Shown here in pieces: positions 44,508 through 55,729 of a DNA stretch of 64,000 nucleotides. The notes below the pieces were generated by a model, which was not told where the DNA came from, made no database searches, and saw only the letters and a program-made list of their open reading frames with translations. This DNA is from Hordeum vulgare subsp. vulgare. Its lineage: Eukaryota; Streptophyta; Magnoliopsida; Poales; Poaceae. The translations under genes and the position numbers were made by a program. Location of the stretch: positions 27,373,001 through 27,437,000 of the forward strand of contig NC_058524.1 of the NCBI RefSeq assembly GCF_904849725.1, read 5' to 3'. How positions within the stretch are numbered: position 1 is the stretch's first letter; the number at the start of each line of letters is the position of its first letter.

Positions 44508-44900
44508 GACGGACGGTGATGTTGGCTTGCTATTGTTTAGGGTTTTTGGTCACCGGGAGGGAAGCAAATGTGACCAGATGGGGACGGGAGGTAGAAGTGG
44601 ATGATGTCGGCCCCGCCGTATGTTTGGATTAAAAAAGATGACGACCGACAACTTCCAGCCGCTGCCAGGTAGGTCCGAGGTTGGTGGTTGCATTTAATAC
44701 GACCGCGGGTGATGGTTGTGCTGCCAATAGGTGAATCCGTTCGTGTCCGCGAGGGCATAAAGTTGACGTAAATTTGGGTCCGAAATGAATCAGACAGATC
44801 ACAGACATTATTTGGGTTTGCGTGAGCGTGTTGGGTCATTTATTTGTCCGCGGCTACCCAAATGGACATGAACTGATGAAATGAATCACACGGTAGGAGT
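44508..44900 (-). other. Upstream flank of the decayed ORF
   Basis: Includes GTCCGCGGCTACCCAAATGG, a motif that I associate with the ends of repetitive grass DNA elements. No target duplication could be defined. Bases 44925-44940 carry GGAATGGAGGGAGTA, a Stowaway end without its partner. Confidence 0.3.
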
Positions 44901-45079
44901 TTAAAGTAGAGATATTTATGTTGGAATGGAGGGAGTAGCAGTGATCCTGGCAAGTTATTTAATATTGAAACACATGGTTCTACCACTCGGGTTTTTTTTT
45001 GTTCTTAGACAAGCGTGGAAGCGCCAAATGAAATTTGCGTACCACACGCGCATGCATGCAGTCATGCAGACACTTTGCA

Positions 45080-45620
45080 AATTAAGTGGGCTGGTCAACG
45101 CCGGATCGATGCGTGGCTCGTGCTAAAGCTCGTGGGGCAATGGTGGCTGGGCCGCTCCTCCTCGACGGATCCATCGATCGATCGGCGGCGTCGCGCCCGG
45201 CCGTTGCCTCCCCTCCCAGCGACGGGAACGGATATTCCATGGATTATCCCCCCCACTTCTCCGACACTGCATCGATCACACCATCATCATCACGCCACCA
45301 TCCATCCTTTATTACTTCGTTCTTCTTCACCGATCCTTCCCTTCCCTTCCCTTTGGTTTTGCCTTTTCTTTTCCTCTGTCTGTCTCTTCCACCACGCACC
45401 CACTAGCTACCAATGGCAACGCCGGTTGAAATGGACCGAGTGATCCGAGCTAGCTACTCCTCCGATTTTGGCTTTCCATCTTCTACTCCCTCCACCCCCG
45501 GTAATTATCGGAGTGTGACGTGTGTGGTAACTGCTAGTAGCCGTTGGTTTCAACGTACAATTACCACCGTCGCTTTGGTTCTTATATATGTCTCCGTTAG
45601 TTAGATCGATCTACCCCACC
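45080..45620 (+). other. Possible first exon of an unidentified gene
   Basis: A pyrimidine-rich stretch (45310-45400, CCTTCCCTTCCCTTCC type) resembling a 5' leader precedes an ATG at 45413 in a good context (CTACCAATGGC). The frame MATPVEMDRVIRASYSSDFG runs to a possible donor at CCCG|GTAATT near 45499, or to a stop at 45602. No downstream exon is recognised, and the 63-codon product has no domain. The call is weak. Confidence 0.25.
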
Positions 45621-45682
45621 AGGCATCTACTACGTACGTACTCGGTCCATCAACTACCGTTGGCCAGGAAAAGAAGTAGTCG

Positions 45683-45722
45683 ATCTCCTCTATCTCTCTA
45701 TCTCTCTATCTCTCTCTTTCTG
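45683..45722. repeat. TCTC/TATC microsatellite
   Basis: CTCTATCTCTCTATCTCTCT-type run. Confidence 0.8.
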
Positions 45723-46081
45723 GCTCTCGCCTTTGTCGCCTCCAGATAAGACTATATATGTTTGGCTTTTCATCTTCTCTCGATCGTTAGTCGTTAATTT
45801 CCTCCGGTGATTAAAGTGTAGTGAGTGGAGTACGCAACTGCTAATGGCCGTTGGTGTCTCGTACCACTACTGAGATGCGACCGATCGATGTGATACTAGC
45901 TAGCTTGTTGATCTTGATCGCTTGATGAGTAGTGTTTGGGAATTCCGGCCTACGGTAACCATGCATGGCACATCTATCTTTACCTACTCCATCTAGCTAT
46001 GGACAACCAAAGTTTATAGTGAAATTCCACGTTAAGGAAAAAAGCAAAGTTTATGACGATCAATTACACAATTCTGCCCGC
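45723..46081. other. Unassigned region
   Basis: No gene or repeat is seen. It contains several GATCGATC and CTAGCTAG palindromes. Confidence 0.3.
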
Positions 46082-46323
46082 ATGCACACCAGGGCCGGGC
46101 CAGCAAAATTGAAGGCCCTCTGCAAAACTCTAAAATGAGGCCTGTCCCCTATAAAAAATTATTTATCGCTTAACAAATATAATAACAAATACTTCGTTTT
46201 CTTTGCCGGTACTAATAGAACTTAATTGAATTTTATAAAATAGGCTGCTACTTGTTTAGAAAAAAAAGGCTGCTACAGACTTACCTATATGAAGTAAGAC
46301 TCGGAGATACTTCTAAGAAACTA

Positions 46324-46403
46324 CTTCCTCCGTATCGAAGTACTTGTAGTTGAAAGAGCTTGTGCTAGCTTTTCTAGTTACAAGTATTTCGGTAGAACGG
46401 TAG
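46324..46403. mobile_element. Small Stowaway-type MITE nested in the hAT element
   Basis: Ends CTTCCTCCGTATCGAAGTAC and GTATTTCGGTAGAACGGTAG are imperfect inverted repeats. The interior is palindromic (CTTGTAGTTGAAAGAGC ... TAGCTTTTCTAGTTACAAG). Confidence 0.5.
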
Positions 46404-46557
46404 TACTATTGTGCACACCACATTTCTTCCAATTGCGTGGAAATGAAATCATTAGTGAAATCGACTAGTACATTAGGCAACAATCAAAGTAAATGGGCGT
46501 GATGTGCACAATAAAAATGATGGGATGTAGTTTCTATCGGAGAATACTGCTAGAGAC

Positions 46558-47082
46558 TTAAAATTGATCGACTTTGTTACAACAATGTACTGCAGTTTCT
46601 ACAAAATTAGATGAGCAGGATGTGCCAAAAAAATTGATGTACTTGTAAAAGTTCTGATACAGAATTGATAAGGTGTGCTTGAGATTATCATTGACCAGGC
46701 GGCGACATACCGGAAGAGCTACAGACAGCAGCGAACGTGGTGCTGGTAGCACCGACGCTGGCCATGTGACCTTCTCCCAGTGATGGAAAATGTTGACTTC
46801 AAGGTTGGGTGGAGCCCAGCTTCCGGCAAACTGACAGTACAATGGATCCTCGGTTGGCGACCACCATGTCCTATAGCTTGCGGACGGAGAAGGATTTCCG
46901 TTGATAGGTGAATAGACGCGGCGGCGCCGCAACGCTGGATCGAGTCTTCGTTGACGCGTAGAATACACGTAGGGCATCGAGCTGATAGCGGCATGGACTT
47001 GATGAAGCTGCGAAGGCCAATTTCTAGGAGTCAAGAGACAACGGACCTGCAACCTATTATCTCGGATGTGTTGAAGTGCCAC
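46558..47082 (-). CDS. 174-codon ORF inside the hAT element, unknown
   Basis: A complete frame from ATG at 47082 to the stop at 46558. The protein has no domain that I recognise. The middle is rich in Trp, Pro and Ser (WWSPTEDP, SWAPPNLE), and the C-terminus is Cys- and Asn-rich and of low quality. It may be a captured gene fragment or a chance frame in GC-rich DNA. Confidence 0.25.
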   Translation of the reverse strand: MALQHIRDNRLQVRCLLTPRNWPSQLHQVHAAISSMPYVYSTRQRRLDPALRRRRVYSPINGNPSPSASYRTWWSPTEDPLYCQFAGSWAPPNLEVNIFHHWEKVTWPASVLPAPRSLLSVALPVCRRLVNDNLKHTLSILYQNFYKYINFFGTSCSSNFVETAVHCCNKVDQF

Positions 47083-47163
47083 GAAAATTTAGGGCCCCTC
47101 GGATCTGGAGGCCCTGTGCGGCCGCACAGGCTGCACAACCATGGGCCCGGGCCTGATGCACAC

Positions 47164-47777
47164 ACACACGCACATGTTCGTATACATCCCACTAAATTGA
47201 TAAGTTCGTTTGTGCTCCCTTCATATATTCATATTTAAATAAATCTAAGGCAGGTAATATGAATCGGAGGAAGTAAGTAATACTGTAAATACTTTCTCAA
47301 TTTGTACCTAAATAATTATTGTTGAAGCTAGTTTTCCTCAACTACAATTATTTTGATAGAGAGGGCGTATATATTTTGTTGCATGGACTAATGCATGCAT
47401 GTATGGCGTCGCCAGCTTTAACAGTTTTTGCTGCGGTCCTAACCGGAGAATAAAATGATCATATGTGTTGGTGACAAGCCAGCAGTGACCTCACCCGCCT
47501 ACCGGAGCGAACTGGGCTCGGTCGCGCCCGGGGAGCGGTACCGGTACCGATAGCTATAGCTGTAAGCTGTCGAATATGATGACAAAGGAGTTTGTGATAG
47601 GGACAGGGGAAGCTAGCTGCCGGGACTAGTCGTGCAAGATGTTAATTGTATGCGCTGCTCCAGGGTAAGGTGAATTTTGAATGTTACAAAAGTTGGAAAA
47701 TTTTGGCACGTCATTCGGTGTATGTATATTCTCATGAAAAACACAAGTACTGCAACATGTGCTAAGAAAACTTGTGT
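47164..47777. other. Unassigned region with short palindromic MITE remnants
   Basis: Degenerate Stowaway-like pairs are seen at about 47213-47275 (CTCCCTTCATATATTCATAT ... AATATGAATCGGAGGAAG) and 47290-47372 (TTTCTCAATTTGTACC ... TTTGATAGAGAGG). No gene is seen. Confidence 0.4.
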
Positions 47778-47786
47778 TTCAAAAAT

Positions 47787-48353
47787 GGGCACCGTTCTGC
47801 GCCGGACGCACCGGCCGAAACTTTGGTTCGGCCGCAGGCGAACCGCCCGATCCGCCAGATCGAATCTGGTTCGACCGTCACATCTGTCCAGCAGTAAAAA
47901 TCATTGATTATATAGCAAATTTCGGTTAAGGATGCGGCAAAAATATGGTTGTACCAAAATGTATCAACGTAGTCGTAGAAAAAAAACCGACTCTGATGAT
48001 GCGTGGTAGCAAAACAAAAATATGTGTTGCAGCAAAACAATCCAATGAACTCAGGTTGCAACTCTGACGAACGTGTATGCAGCTTTTTTAGTGAACGGTT
48101 ATAGCAAAAATTGATACCCGTTGTAGCAAAAATTAACACCGGTTGTACGAAAAAATTCGACGATCTCGGGTTGCAACCAAACGTGAATGCAGTTTTTTAA
48201 TGAACAAATTGTAGCAAATGGAAAACACCTGTAGCAAATTTAAACACCGGTTACAGTAAATTTGGACGAAAAATGCTGCGTGACTGCCACACGTGCGGGT
48301 CGCGCGTGGCCGGCCGAACGGTTCGGCCTGCGCGCCGTCTCTAAATGTTTCCC
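47787..48353. mobile_element. Short Mutator-like element, 567 bp
   Basis: The left end GGGCACCGTTCTGCGCCGG and the right end (inverse) GGGAAACATTTAGAGACGG lead into matched GCGC...GGCCGAA blocks, giving GC-rich inverted repeats of about 35 bp. Nine-base flanks TTCAAAAAT and TTTAAAAAT match at 8 of 9 positions, the Mutator duplication size. The interior repeats a GTTGTAGCAAAAATT-type unit. Confidence 0.6.
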
Positions 48354-48362
48354 TTTAAAAAT

Positions 48363-48590
48363 AGCCTTTTAAAAGGAATCCTAAAGGATTTTTTCGTATG
48401 GAACCAAGTGTACTACATTTCATTAAAAATCTAGCATCCATTTCTATCTTTTTTTCCAGTGGCATCAAACACTATGCTAATCCTATAGGATTCAAGTGCA
48501 CATGCCACTCAAATCCTATATTTTTCGTATTCCTGCGTTTCAAAAATCCTTCTAATCAAAGAGAGCCTTAGCATCCCTAGCAGACCCAGA
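48363..48590. other. Partial small transposon
   Basis: AATCCTATAGGATTCAAGTG and CTAATCAAAGAGAGCC resemble the 3' half of a common grass MITE. The matching left end is not clear. Confidence 0.35.
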
Positions 48591-48940
48591 AAAGATAAAC
48601 TAGGAGAAATCAGGTCTTTCGTTTGACCCTTTAGTCCCGATACGGTTTTGAACCGGGACTAATGTCGATCGGCTGGAGGCCAAAAGGCTTTTGTTTAGGG
48701 CCTTTAGTCCCGGGTTGAGTCACGAACTGGGACTAAAGGGGTGGTGGCAACCGCCTGGTGCAAGCCCCTTTAGTCTCGGTTGGTGTCCCAGACCGGGACT
48801 TAAGGTCCAAACTGTTCGCATCCCGCATCGTTTCGCGCGATGAAAAACAGGATAAGTGGTACAGATCGCGAGGGCTACAATAACCGCGTCCATTCTCGTC
48901 TCCTCGGCTCTCTCCTCTCTTCTTCCCCATATCTTCCATC

Positions 48941-50118
48941 ATGGATGATCCAATCACTCGCTACGGGAAGGTGCTCGCACATGGCACGACCAAACTCAAT
49001 GTCATCGACATGAACGACAACCCATGGTGACACATTTTCTTTCCTATTTCGAGGAATGGCTTGAAGTGACGGAGGAGAAAGACAAGTTTATGGGGCTTGA
49101 TCTCGAGTACACGGCCAATCAAGAAGGTGTTATCGTCATCCAACTTTGTTTCAGCAGAAATGTCACGGTCTTCCAATGGTCGAGGTAAGTTTTGGGGCTT
49201 TTCTTTGATCAAAGGTTATGAAAATTGCATAGGATAGCAATATGTTCTATTTGAATCCTAAAGATCAAATTATCTTTAGTTGTAGTTAAATAATTTTCCT
49301 TGTTGCATATTGGCAAAATCGTGGGAGAACATATATGTCATAGTTAATATAGGGTTTTATTGATGAATTCATAGGATATGGAAATTGCATAGGATAGCAA
49401 TATGTTCCATTTGAATGGAAATATCTATTCCTCTTTAGTTGTAGTGAAAGAATTTTCCTTGTTGCATATATTTATTCTTTTGATTCATATATGAAAATTG
49501 CATAGGATAGCAACATCTAGGGCTTCTTTTGATTCCTCTTTTGTTGAAGTGAACAAATTATCCTTTATAGTTGCATATTATACTTGTGCCAAAATATACT
49601 TGTTGTGATTCTTAATTATTATACTTATGTCGAAATATACTTGTTTTGCAGCAGTATGTAATTTTTGTTCCATTTTAATTTGTTGTTGTTGTAGTAGTGA
49701 CAAGCACTGTCCAGTATTCATGGACTTCCTTCGTAGCGGCATACGTTTTGCTAGCGTTGATATAAGGAATGACAAGCTCAAGATGAGGCACACCTTCGGT
49801 ATTGAGATACGAGCCGACTCCCACATTGATATCCAAGACATATTCAGGCTTGAACATATGAGGACTTCGATGACTCATATGGCAGTCGACATGATCGATG
49901 AGGAGTACACTGATATGAAGGCCAAATTTCCCTTGGATCAGCACAAAGAGTGGGAGACGACCCCACTTGACGGTATCAACATTGAGTATGCAACAAAAGA
50001 TGCGTACGTTGCATATGAGTTGTACCGCAGGATTCGAATCACGAACTATGGCCAGCGTCACCTCGTACATCAAGCAGCACCACCACCAATTTGGGGATAT
50101 TCTGATTTAGACGAGTAG
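48941..50118 (+). pseudogene. DEDDy 3'-5' exonuclease (WRN/RNase D-type), broken copy in CACTA D
   Basis: Exon 1 (48941-49184) starts MDDPITRYGKVLAHGTTK, homologous to the start chosen in CACTA B. It meets a TGA at about 49028 (NDNPW-stop). The downstream part is in another frame, so a one- or two-base indel near 49018-49045 has broken it. Exon 2 (about 49695-50118) is open and ends PIWGYSDLDE-stop. All catalytic motifs are still readable: GLDLEYT (Exo I), VDIRNDKL (Exo II) and IEYATKDAY (Exo III). The intron has short repeats (GGATAGCAATATGTTC) like those in the B copy. Confidence 0.8.
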
Positions 50119-50249
50119 TGTTCGCAACGGCGAACACTTATATTTCTAGATATTATATATTACGTAATGCTTGGGGATCTCTAGCTTGGACAAGTATTTT
50201 TATTTATGTCCCTGTTTAAACATGATGTGAGCAAGATTTCTGGAGCATT

Positions 50250-51545
50250 GTGATGTATGATACCATGCCAAGTTTCAACCTTTTTAGAGTTCATTTTTAG
50301 TGCTTTCTAATTTCAGAGTAATTTAACTAAAAATCATGAAATGCATGAAAAATAGGAACTGAAGTTACAAACTGTTGAAATTTGATGATGTGGCTTGGAA
50401 TTGTGCATATTGAATGCACAAAAAGTCTGGAGTTGGAACAAGTTAACAAAAATGAAATGCTCGTGTAACATATGAGTTTTCGTCCGAAACCCTCATACTC
50501 TGAAGTAGATGACCGAGTTTGTACACGAAGTGCATTTAGTTTTTGTCATAATTTCAGGGTCATTTACCTAAATGTTTTATTAAATTCATGAAAAATAGCA
50601 AGTGAAGTTAGAAACTGTTGAAATTTGAAGATGTGGCTTGGATGGGATGGTATGATTTTTTTTAGCTAAATGACCTGGAATTAAAAAATCTACAAATCAA
50701 CTCTGAAAAGGCTGAAACTTGGCATGGTATCATCATTTCACCCATATGGCATGTGCTAAAAAGTTAGAAGGGTTACGGCAAAAATATGATGCACTTCGTG
50801 TACAAACTAGACTATCTCTTTCGAACTATGAGGGTTCTAGATGAATACTCATATCTTACAAAGCCATTTCATTTTCTTAATCTTATTTCAACTCCAGAAT
50901 TTTTGTGTCCTCAATTTGCTATTTTCCATGCATTAAATGATTTTTTAGCTAAATGATTCTGAAATTGAAAAGCGCTACAAATCAACTCGGAAAAGGCTGA
51001 AACTTGGCACGATATGGTCATTTCACCCACATGGCATGTGCTAAAAAGTTGAAAGGGTTACGACAAAAACAGGATGTACTTCGTGTACGAACTAGACTAT
51101 CTCTTTCGAAGTATGAGTGTTGTGGACGAATACTCATATTTTACAAAGCCATTTCATTTTTAATCTTATTTAACTCCGGAATTTTTGTGCATTCACTATG
51201 AACCATTTTTAGCCACATCTTCAAATTTCAACCCTTTCTAACTTCATTTGCTACATTTCATGCATTTAATGATTTTTTGAGCTAAATGACCCTGAAATTA
51301 GAAATCAATACAAATGAACTCTGAAAATGTTGAAACTTCGCATGTTATCATAATTTCAACCATATAGCATGTGGTAAAAAGTTGAGAGGGATATAGCAAA
51401 AACTAGATGCACTTCATGTACAAACTCGACCATCTCCTTCGAAGTATGAGGGTTTCAGATGAAAATTCATCTGTTACAAAGACATTTCATTTTTTAAACT
51501 TGTTTGAATTCCAGTCTTTTTGTGTATTCAATATGCACCATTCTT
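50250..51545. repeat. Rearranged 337-bp type repeats in CACTA D
   Basis: The first part (to about 50640) is in the plus orientation (GATACCATGCCAAGTTTCAACC). From about 50650 the units are inverted, with CTTGGCA(T/C)G at 50721 and 51005 and CTTCGCATG near 51337. The blocks GTACACGAAGTGCAT and TTTCACCCA(C/T)AT(A/G)GCATGTG identify the family. Units are more diverged than those at 681-2473. Confidence 0.75.
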
Positions 51546-52330
51546 AGCCAATTTAATATAATTAAATTTAGTTTCTATTGTTTGGCAATAACTTTGTTTT
51601 TGTAATTAGTTAATATTACTTTATTGCTATGTTAGTTGTTTCCAATTTTATTTTAAAAAGGGTGTGATATTTGGATTCCACACATTTTTATGATAATAAT
51701 TCATATATTATTTGTCGAATTTTGATTTATAGATTTAAAGATATTAATTATGCCATATTAAATGAATAAATGGCAAAACAATGAATAAAAAAATATTATT
51801 ACATATTTGATTTTCATTGTAATTCAACATTAGTATTATTACTTATTTTATTTTGATTTTTTTAGATATTTTGGATTTTTTTTGTTTTTTATGCTTTTTA
51901 AGAATTGTTTGAGTTTTTTTTCCTTTTTGAAGTTTTTAAATTATTTATTGTTGTTTACTAAAGGTTGTTGTTTATTTTAATAATTGTTTGGAATTAGAAA
52001 AATTAACTCATGTGACATCAAGACCTAAGGGTTAATAGGATTGATAGCTTACTATTGTCAAGAAAACAAGAAGTGGAGACTTGGAAACGAGTGGAGATAA
52101 AATCGGAAAGTTCAACGTGTTTGGGTTGGATTAGTGAGAGGATGGGTGACCGGCCGTGAAGTTATATGATTTGAAATGATTGAAATGAGTGATCCACGCT
52201 TGAGGAGTGAGTAGGGGTGATTAGAGATTAAATTGTTAAATAATTCAAAGATTTGAAAATCGGAAAAAAATGAAGTTATTTTTTAAAATATTGTTCGAAA
52301 AATTTGATTTTTAAAAAAATATATCAAAAA
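51546..52330. other. AT-rich 3' region of CACTA D
   Basis: No gene. Long T and A tracts with TTATTTTGATTTTTTTAGAT-like stretches. Confidence 0.5.
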
Positions 52331-52336
52331 ATATAC

Positions 52337-52536
52337 TTTTAATCCGGGTTGGTAACCCAACCGGGACTAAAGGTTCTCGAGCCCCACCAACCACATGAAG
52401 AGCCTTTAGTCCTGATTCGTGGCAAATCGAAACTAAAGGGGGAAAGGGTCTTTAGTCCCAAGTTAATAGTCCCGATTGGAGAACCGGGACTATAGACCCT
52501 AACCAACCGAGAGTATAGCCCCGTTTTCTACTAGTG
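52337..52536. repeat. Right subterminal repeats of CACTA D
   Basis: Inverted pairs such as CCGGGTTGG...CCAACCGGGACTAAAGG and AGTCCCGATTGGAG...ACCGGGACTATA lead to the terminus. Confidence 0.75.
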
Positions 52537-52539
52537 GTA

Positions 52540-52844
52540 TACTCCTTCTATGTATCCAAATATATAACGCCTAATGAACCATCGGAGGCCGCTACTCCTT
52601 CCTTCTGATATTAGTACACATATCGGCCATCCGGGAGACATGGGGTCACTGCCATCGTTCCTATGATCTCGTCGTCGCCTCCGAAGCCCGAATCACGCTA
52701 GTGACCTTGCCTTGTGAGCCGTGCTCGTCCTCAATCATTGGCAAGGCGTGGAATCAGAACAGATGCTCTTAGGACTCGTACAATGTAAGGTTCTCAAATA
52801 TGCACTTAGCATAATAAATCGAGTTTTTTTAATCATCAACGTTT
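52540..52844. other. Unassigned segment left of CACTA E
   Basis: GTACAATGTAAGGTTCTCAA and, right of E, CTCTACAAATAAGCACCGATG (about 59240) may be the two halves of one small element split by E. No gene is seen. Confidence 0.35.
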
Positions 52845-53109
52845 CACTACTATGAAAAACTTTATACATGGAGACTTATCAGTAGCATGCTTTTGCTCAG
52901 GGCGCTATTGCTATTTACTAGTAGCATGGTGTAAGCAGATGCACTGCAGGTAGTTATGTACTAGCAACATGGATGTGCGAGCCGGCGCTACTGCTAAGGG
53001 GTCACATTATCATCCATCGGGGTTGTCCCTAGCAATAGCGTTCGCCCGCAGCCACACGCTACTGCTATAGTGCTTAGCATTAGCGCCGTTTTACAAGAAG
53101 TAGCACCGC

Positions 53110-53480
53110 TTCACAACCCGCACAATTGCTAATGTCACCTTATCCTCATCCACGCGCGCCCGTTTCTCTCACTCCCGCCTCTCAAACTCTTGCCACACCC
53201 CACCGCCGTCGTCGTCGCCCTCGCCCACCGCCGCCACCATCCCACCACCGTCATCGTCAGGTGTCTTCCTACCTCCTCGTCTCGCCGCCCTCCTCTCTCC
53301 TACCTCCTCCTTCCTCCTGCAGCCCTCCTCCCCTCCTCCTCTGACCAGCCTCCTCCTTCCTCCCCCTCCTCTTCTTCTCGCTTATCACCTCCCACTGCCG
53401 TCCTGTCTCCCTTCTCCTCATGCCCTCCTCCCTCTTCCTCCTCCTCTTCACTCCCCACTCCTCCCACCTCCTCTCTCCTA
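53110..53480 (+). other. Pyrimidine-rich leader of the gene in CACTA E
   Basis: CCT, CTC and GCC triplets dominate, giving spurious long Pro- and Ser-rich frames. This is probably a 5' leader; no protein is recognised. Confidence 0.4.
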
Positions 53481-53762
53481 ATTAAGTAATGTTTTAGGTA
53501 TAAGAATTTTCAGTTTCCAGTTTCTAGTTTTTAGTGTAGTATATCTAGTAGGAGATGTAGATGCAGTAGTACTTTCTAGCTTCTAATTTCTATTTTATAC
53601 TCTATAGTTTATCCTATTAGTTTATAATTTGTAATTTACTCAATTGGTTAAAATAATAGTTGGTAGAAAAATGTATTCGACACTTTGATTTAACTAGTAG
53701 TAGAACATATTCTAATTTAGAACGGTGATGGTTCTGGTTGTCTTTCAAAATGGTTTGAACAT

Positions 53763-54018
53763 GTGGAAAAATGATAATAAAATGTGAAAATGAAAATGAA
53801 AATGAAAATGAACTTGAAACCTCCGAGTGGCCTATGTTTTGTCGAAATGTTAATTCATTTCCGTTTAGGTAAATTTCAGGCGCTCAAAGTGTTTTGTATT
53901 TTGAAAAGGTTATGTCGAAATTTTGTCACAATAGGAATTAGATGTCATTCCGACAAAACATAGGCCACTCAGAGGTTTCATTTTCATTTTAATTTTCAAT
54001 TTTTATTATCATTTTCCA
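53763..54018. repeat. Large imperfect hairpin in CACTA E
   Basis: Arms of about 80 bp, 53763-53848 and 53941-54018, share TGAAACCTC(C/T)GAGTGGCCTATGTTTTGTCG-type sequence in inverse orientation, with a loop of about 92 bases. Confidence 0.8.
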
Positions 54019-54059
54019 CTCGGATGACTAATGCTTATAGGGTTGACTTTCAGTCTGTC

Positions 54060-54350
54060 GGAGCTCCTTGTGTGACTTTTAATATGTCCTGGATAAAGGA
54101 ATACCGATTGTTACCGTGGAGGTCGCTTCCTCTTCTTTTCTTGTTGTGATATATACCTCGGTACAATGCACAAGGAGAAAACAAGAGGTGCGAGTAGCAC
54201 CGACGGTTGAAATATCAGAGGAAGAATCCCCATTGTTGTCGTGGGGACCGCTTCCTCCTTTGTTCCCGTGTGCTAGATATTTTGGTAATGCACGCGGAAT
54301 GAAGGGAGGAGCAACCATCACCGACAGTTGAAATAGTAGTGTGAGATAGT
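54060..54350 (+). repeat. Shared CACTA 5' module, two diverged units
   Basis: Two units, each with GTGGxGxxCGCTTCCTC, a GTG(T/A)xATAT(T/A) block and CACCGAC(G/A)GTTGAAAT, resemble 2730-2930 in element A and the inverse of 35571-35720 in element B. Confidence 0.5.
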
Positions 54351-54439
54351 GTGCACCATATACATCATGAGATATGAGAGTTTTTATATACACCAATAGT
54401 TGTGGTCGATTTTAATCTTTGAAGCATGAACACAGGAAA

Positions 54440-55655
54440 TGTCGTCTGCGGACGAGGGGATCCCTGGGTGTGATTATTGCGGCGAAGATATGGGTCTATG
54501 CGAAAGGGCTCACATGTGAAACGACATGTTCTTCACCATCAAACTTTACGAGACTTTTGATGTTTTTATGGTACGCAACGATGACCATTATTTTTTCTTC
54601 TTTGCTTTGTGTTTCTTTGCTTCAACGTGTAATTTTTATTTTTTTTACAATTCAACTAGTGCACCCCCTGCCATGCAAGATGGTATTTCTTGGAGAAGCT
54701 CGGTTTACAGGAAATGGAGAATATGGAGATGAGGAGAGCTCACCTAAGGAGTAAACATGGTTTCACATTTCTGTTTACACTATACAATGGAATTAATCAC
54801 TCGAATTTTGGTTTCTCAACTTGGCAAGCTCTAGGCAAGGCATATGGATTTCAAGAGGATATGGAAATACCCTTCGATATTTGTCCTGTAGATGATATTG
54901 AAGTTAACATCGACATTTGGATGGATGTCGATATGCTTCCAGTTTTACCTTAATGTGAGTTTGACAACCATTTTTGTTAAGTGATTTGCATTGTTTATTT
55001 AAAAATAGTTGTGTGCATCCATTCTTAACTGGTCTATTTTTAATTGACAACTTATTTCTCTTCTTAAAAAAAACTCAAAAGACAGTAGACAAGACCTACT
55101 ACAATCCTGGTTCCGATATAGCTTAGTTGGAGAAAAACCATCTAATCTCATTATTGATGATGTTGATGATTATAAAAACAATTATGAAGATATTGGTGAA
55201 AGTTATTCTGAATACGTGGCACTAGTCCATAATAATTTCCATATAGATAACATTGTAAGATATTTTACTTTTGTGTCATTAATTAGTCCATCTTTTGCAT
55301 ACACATTTTTTAAGCAAAACTATATTGCTAACTATGTTATTATTATGTTCTTCAATAGAAATTCCTGTCAGAGCTTGTGCATGAACTGAAGACTATAGAA
55401 GGTCGTCATTTGAATGTTATCAGCTTACGACCACGATGGCCTATATGTTTCCGCAATGCATACTCTCTTTCGAGAAGGGATGAAAGCCTGAAACTTAAAG
55501 GATTTGAAAATTTAATGAAAAGCCACCGACAACTACTTGGCGGAGACGCGAAGGATTTGCGCATGCCACATGTCGGAGATAGGTGGATCCCTATTCTTCA
55601 CTATAAAGAGAGTGGAGCTTACCTTTTTTACGCTATTTTACCTAGTAGAGAGTAG
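54440..55655 (+). pseudogene. B3-like DNA-binding domain gene carried by CACTA E, decayed
   Basis: Fragments in several frames fit a two-domain B3-like protein that I associate with grass CACTA elements. The first part is MFFTIKLYETFDVFMVR (54526), HLRSKHGFTFLFTLYNG, NFGFSTWQALGKAYGF and FDICPVDDIEVNIDIW, ending at TAA 54953. A linker near 55085 reads VDKTYYNPGS. The second part (55370-55655) ends IPILHYKESGAYLFYAILP. B3 domains bind DNA in plant transcription factors. Stops and frame changes at about 54520, 54700 and 55120 show that it is dead. The B3 assignment rests on the FGFSTWQALGKAYGF-type core and the spacing, and is moderately sure. Confidence 0.5.
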
Positions 55656-55729
55656 TAAGTTCAACATAGGAGAGAATAATATGTGCTAGCCAAGAGAGGT
55701 GACCTTTTTTAGTTTATGACATGATATGA

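Larger units (their letters stand above)
46090..47155. mobile_element. hAT-type element, 1,066 bp
   Basis: Ends CAGGGCCGGGCCAGC and ATGGGCCCGGGCCTG are imperfect inverted repeats. A perfect 8-bp duplication ATGCACAC flanks the element (46082-46089 and 47156-47163). No transposase domain is seen, so it is non-autonomous. A small Stowaway-like insertion lies at 46324-46403. Confidence 0.85.
48598..52536 (+). mobile_element. CACTA element D
   Basis: The right terminus CCCCGTTTTCTACTAGTG (ending 52536) is clear and is preceded by inverted AGTCCCGATT/AACCGGGACTATA repeats. The left terminus is degenerate: AACTAGGAGAAATCAGG at 48598, with the first C changed, followed by TTTAGTCCCGA and AACCGGGACTAA pairs. 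Flanks are ATA and GTA. The element carries a broken DEDDy exonuclease gene and a rearranged copy of the 337-bp repeat family. Confidence 0.7.

Noticed and set aside
53126..53489. Pro/Ser-rich frames near the start of CACTA E
   Set aside because: The composition is a simple pyrimidine-rich tract with no conserved feature.
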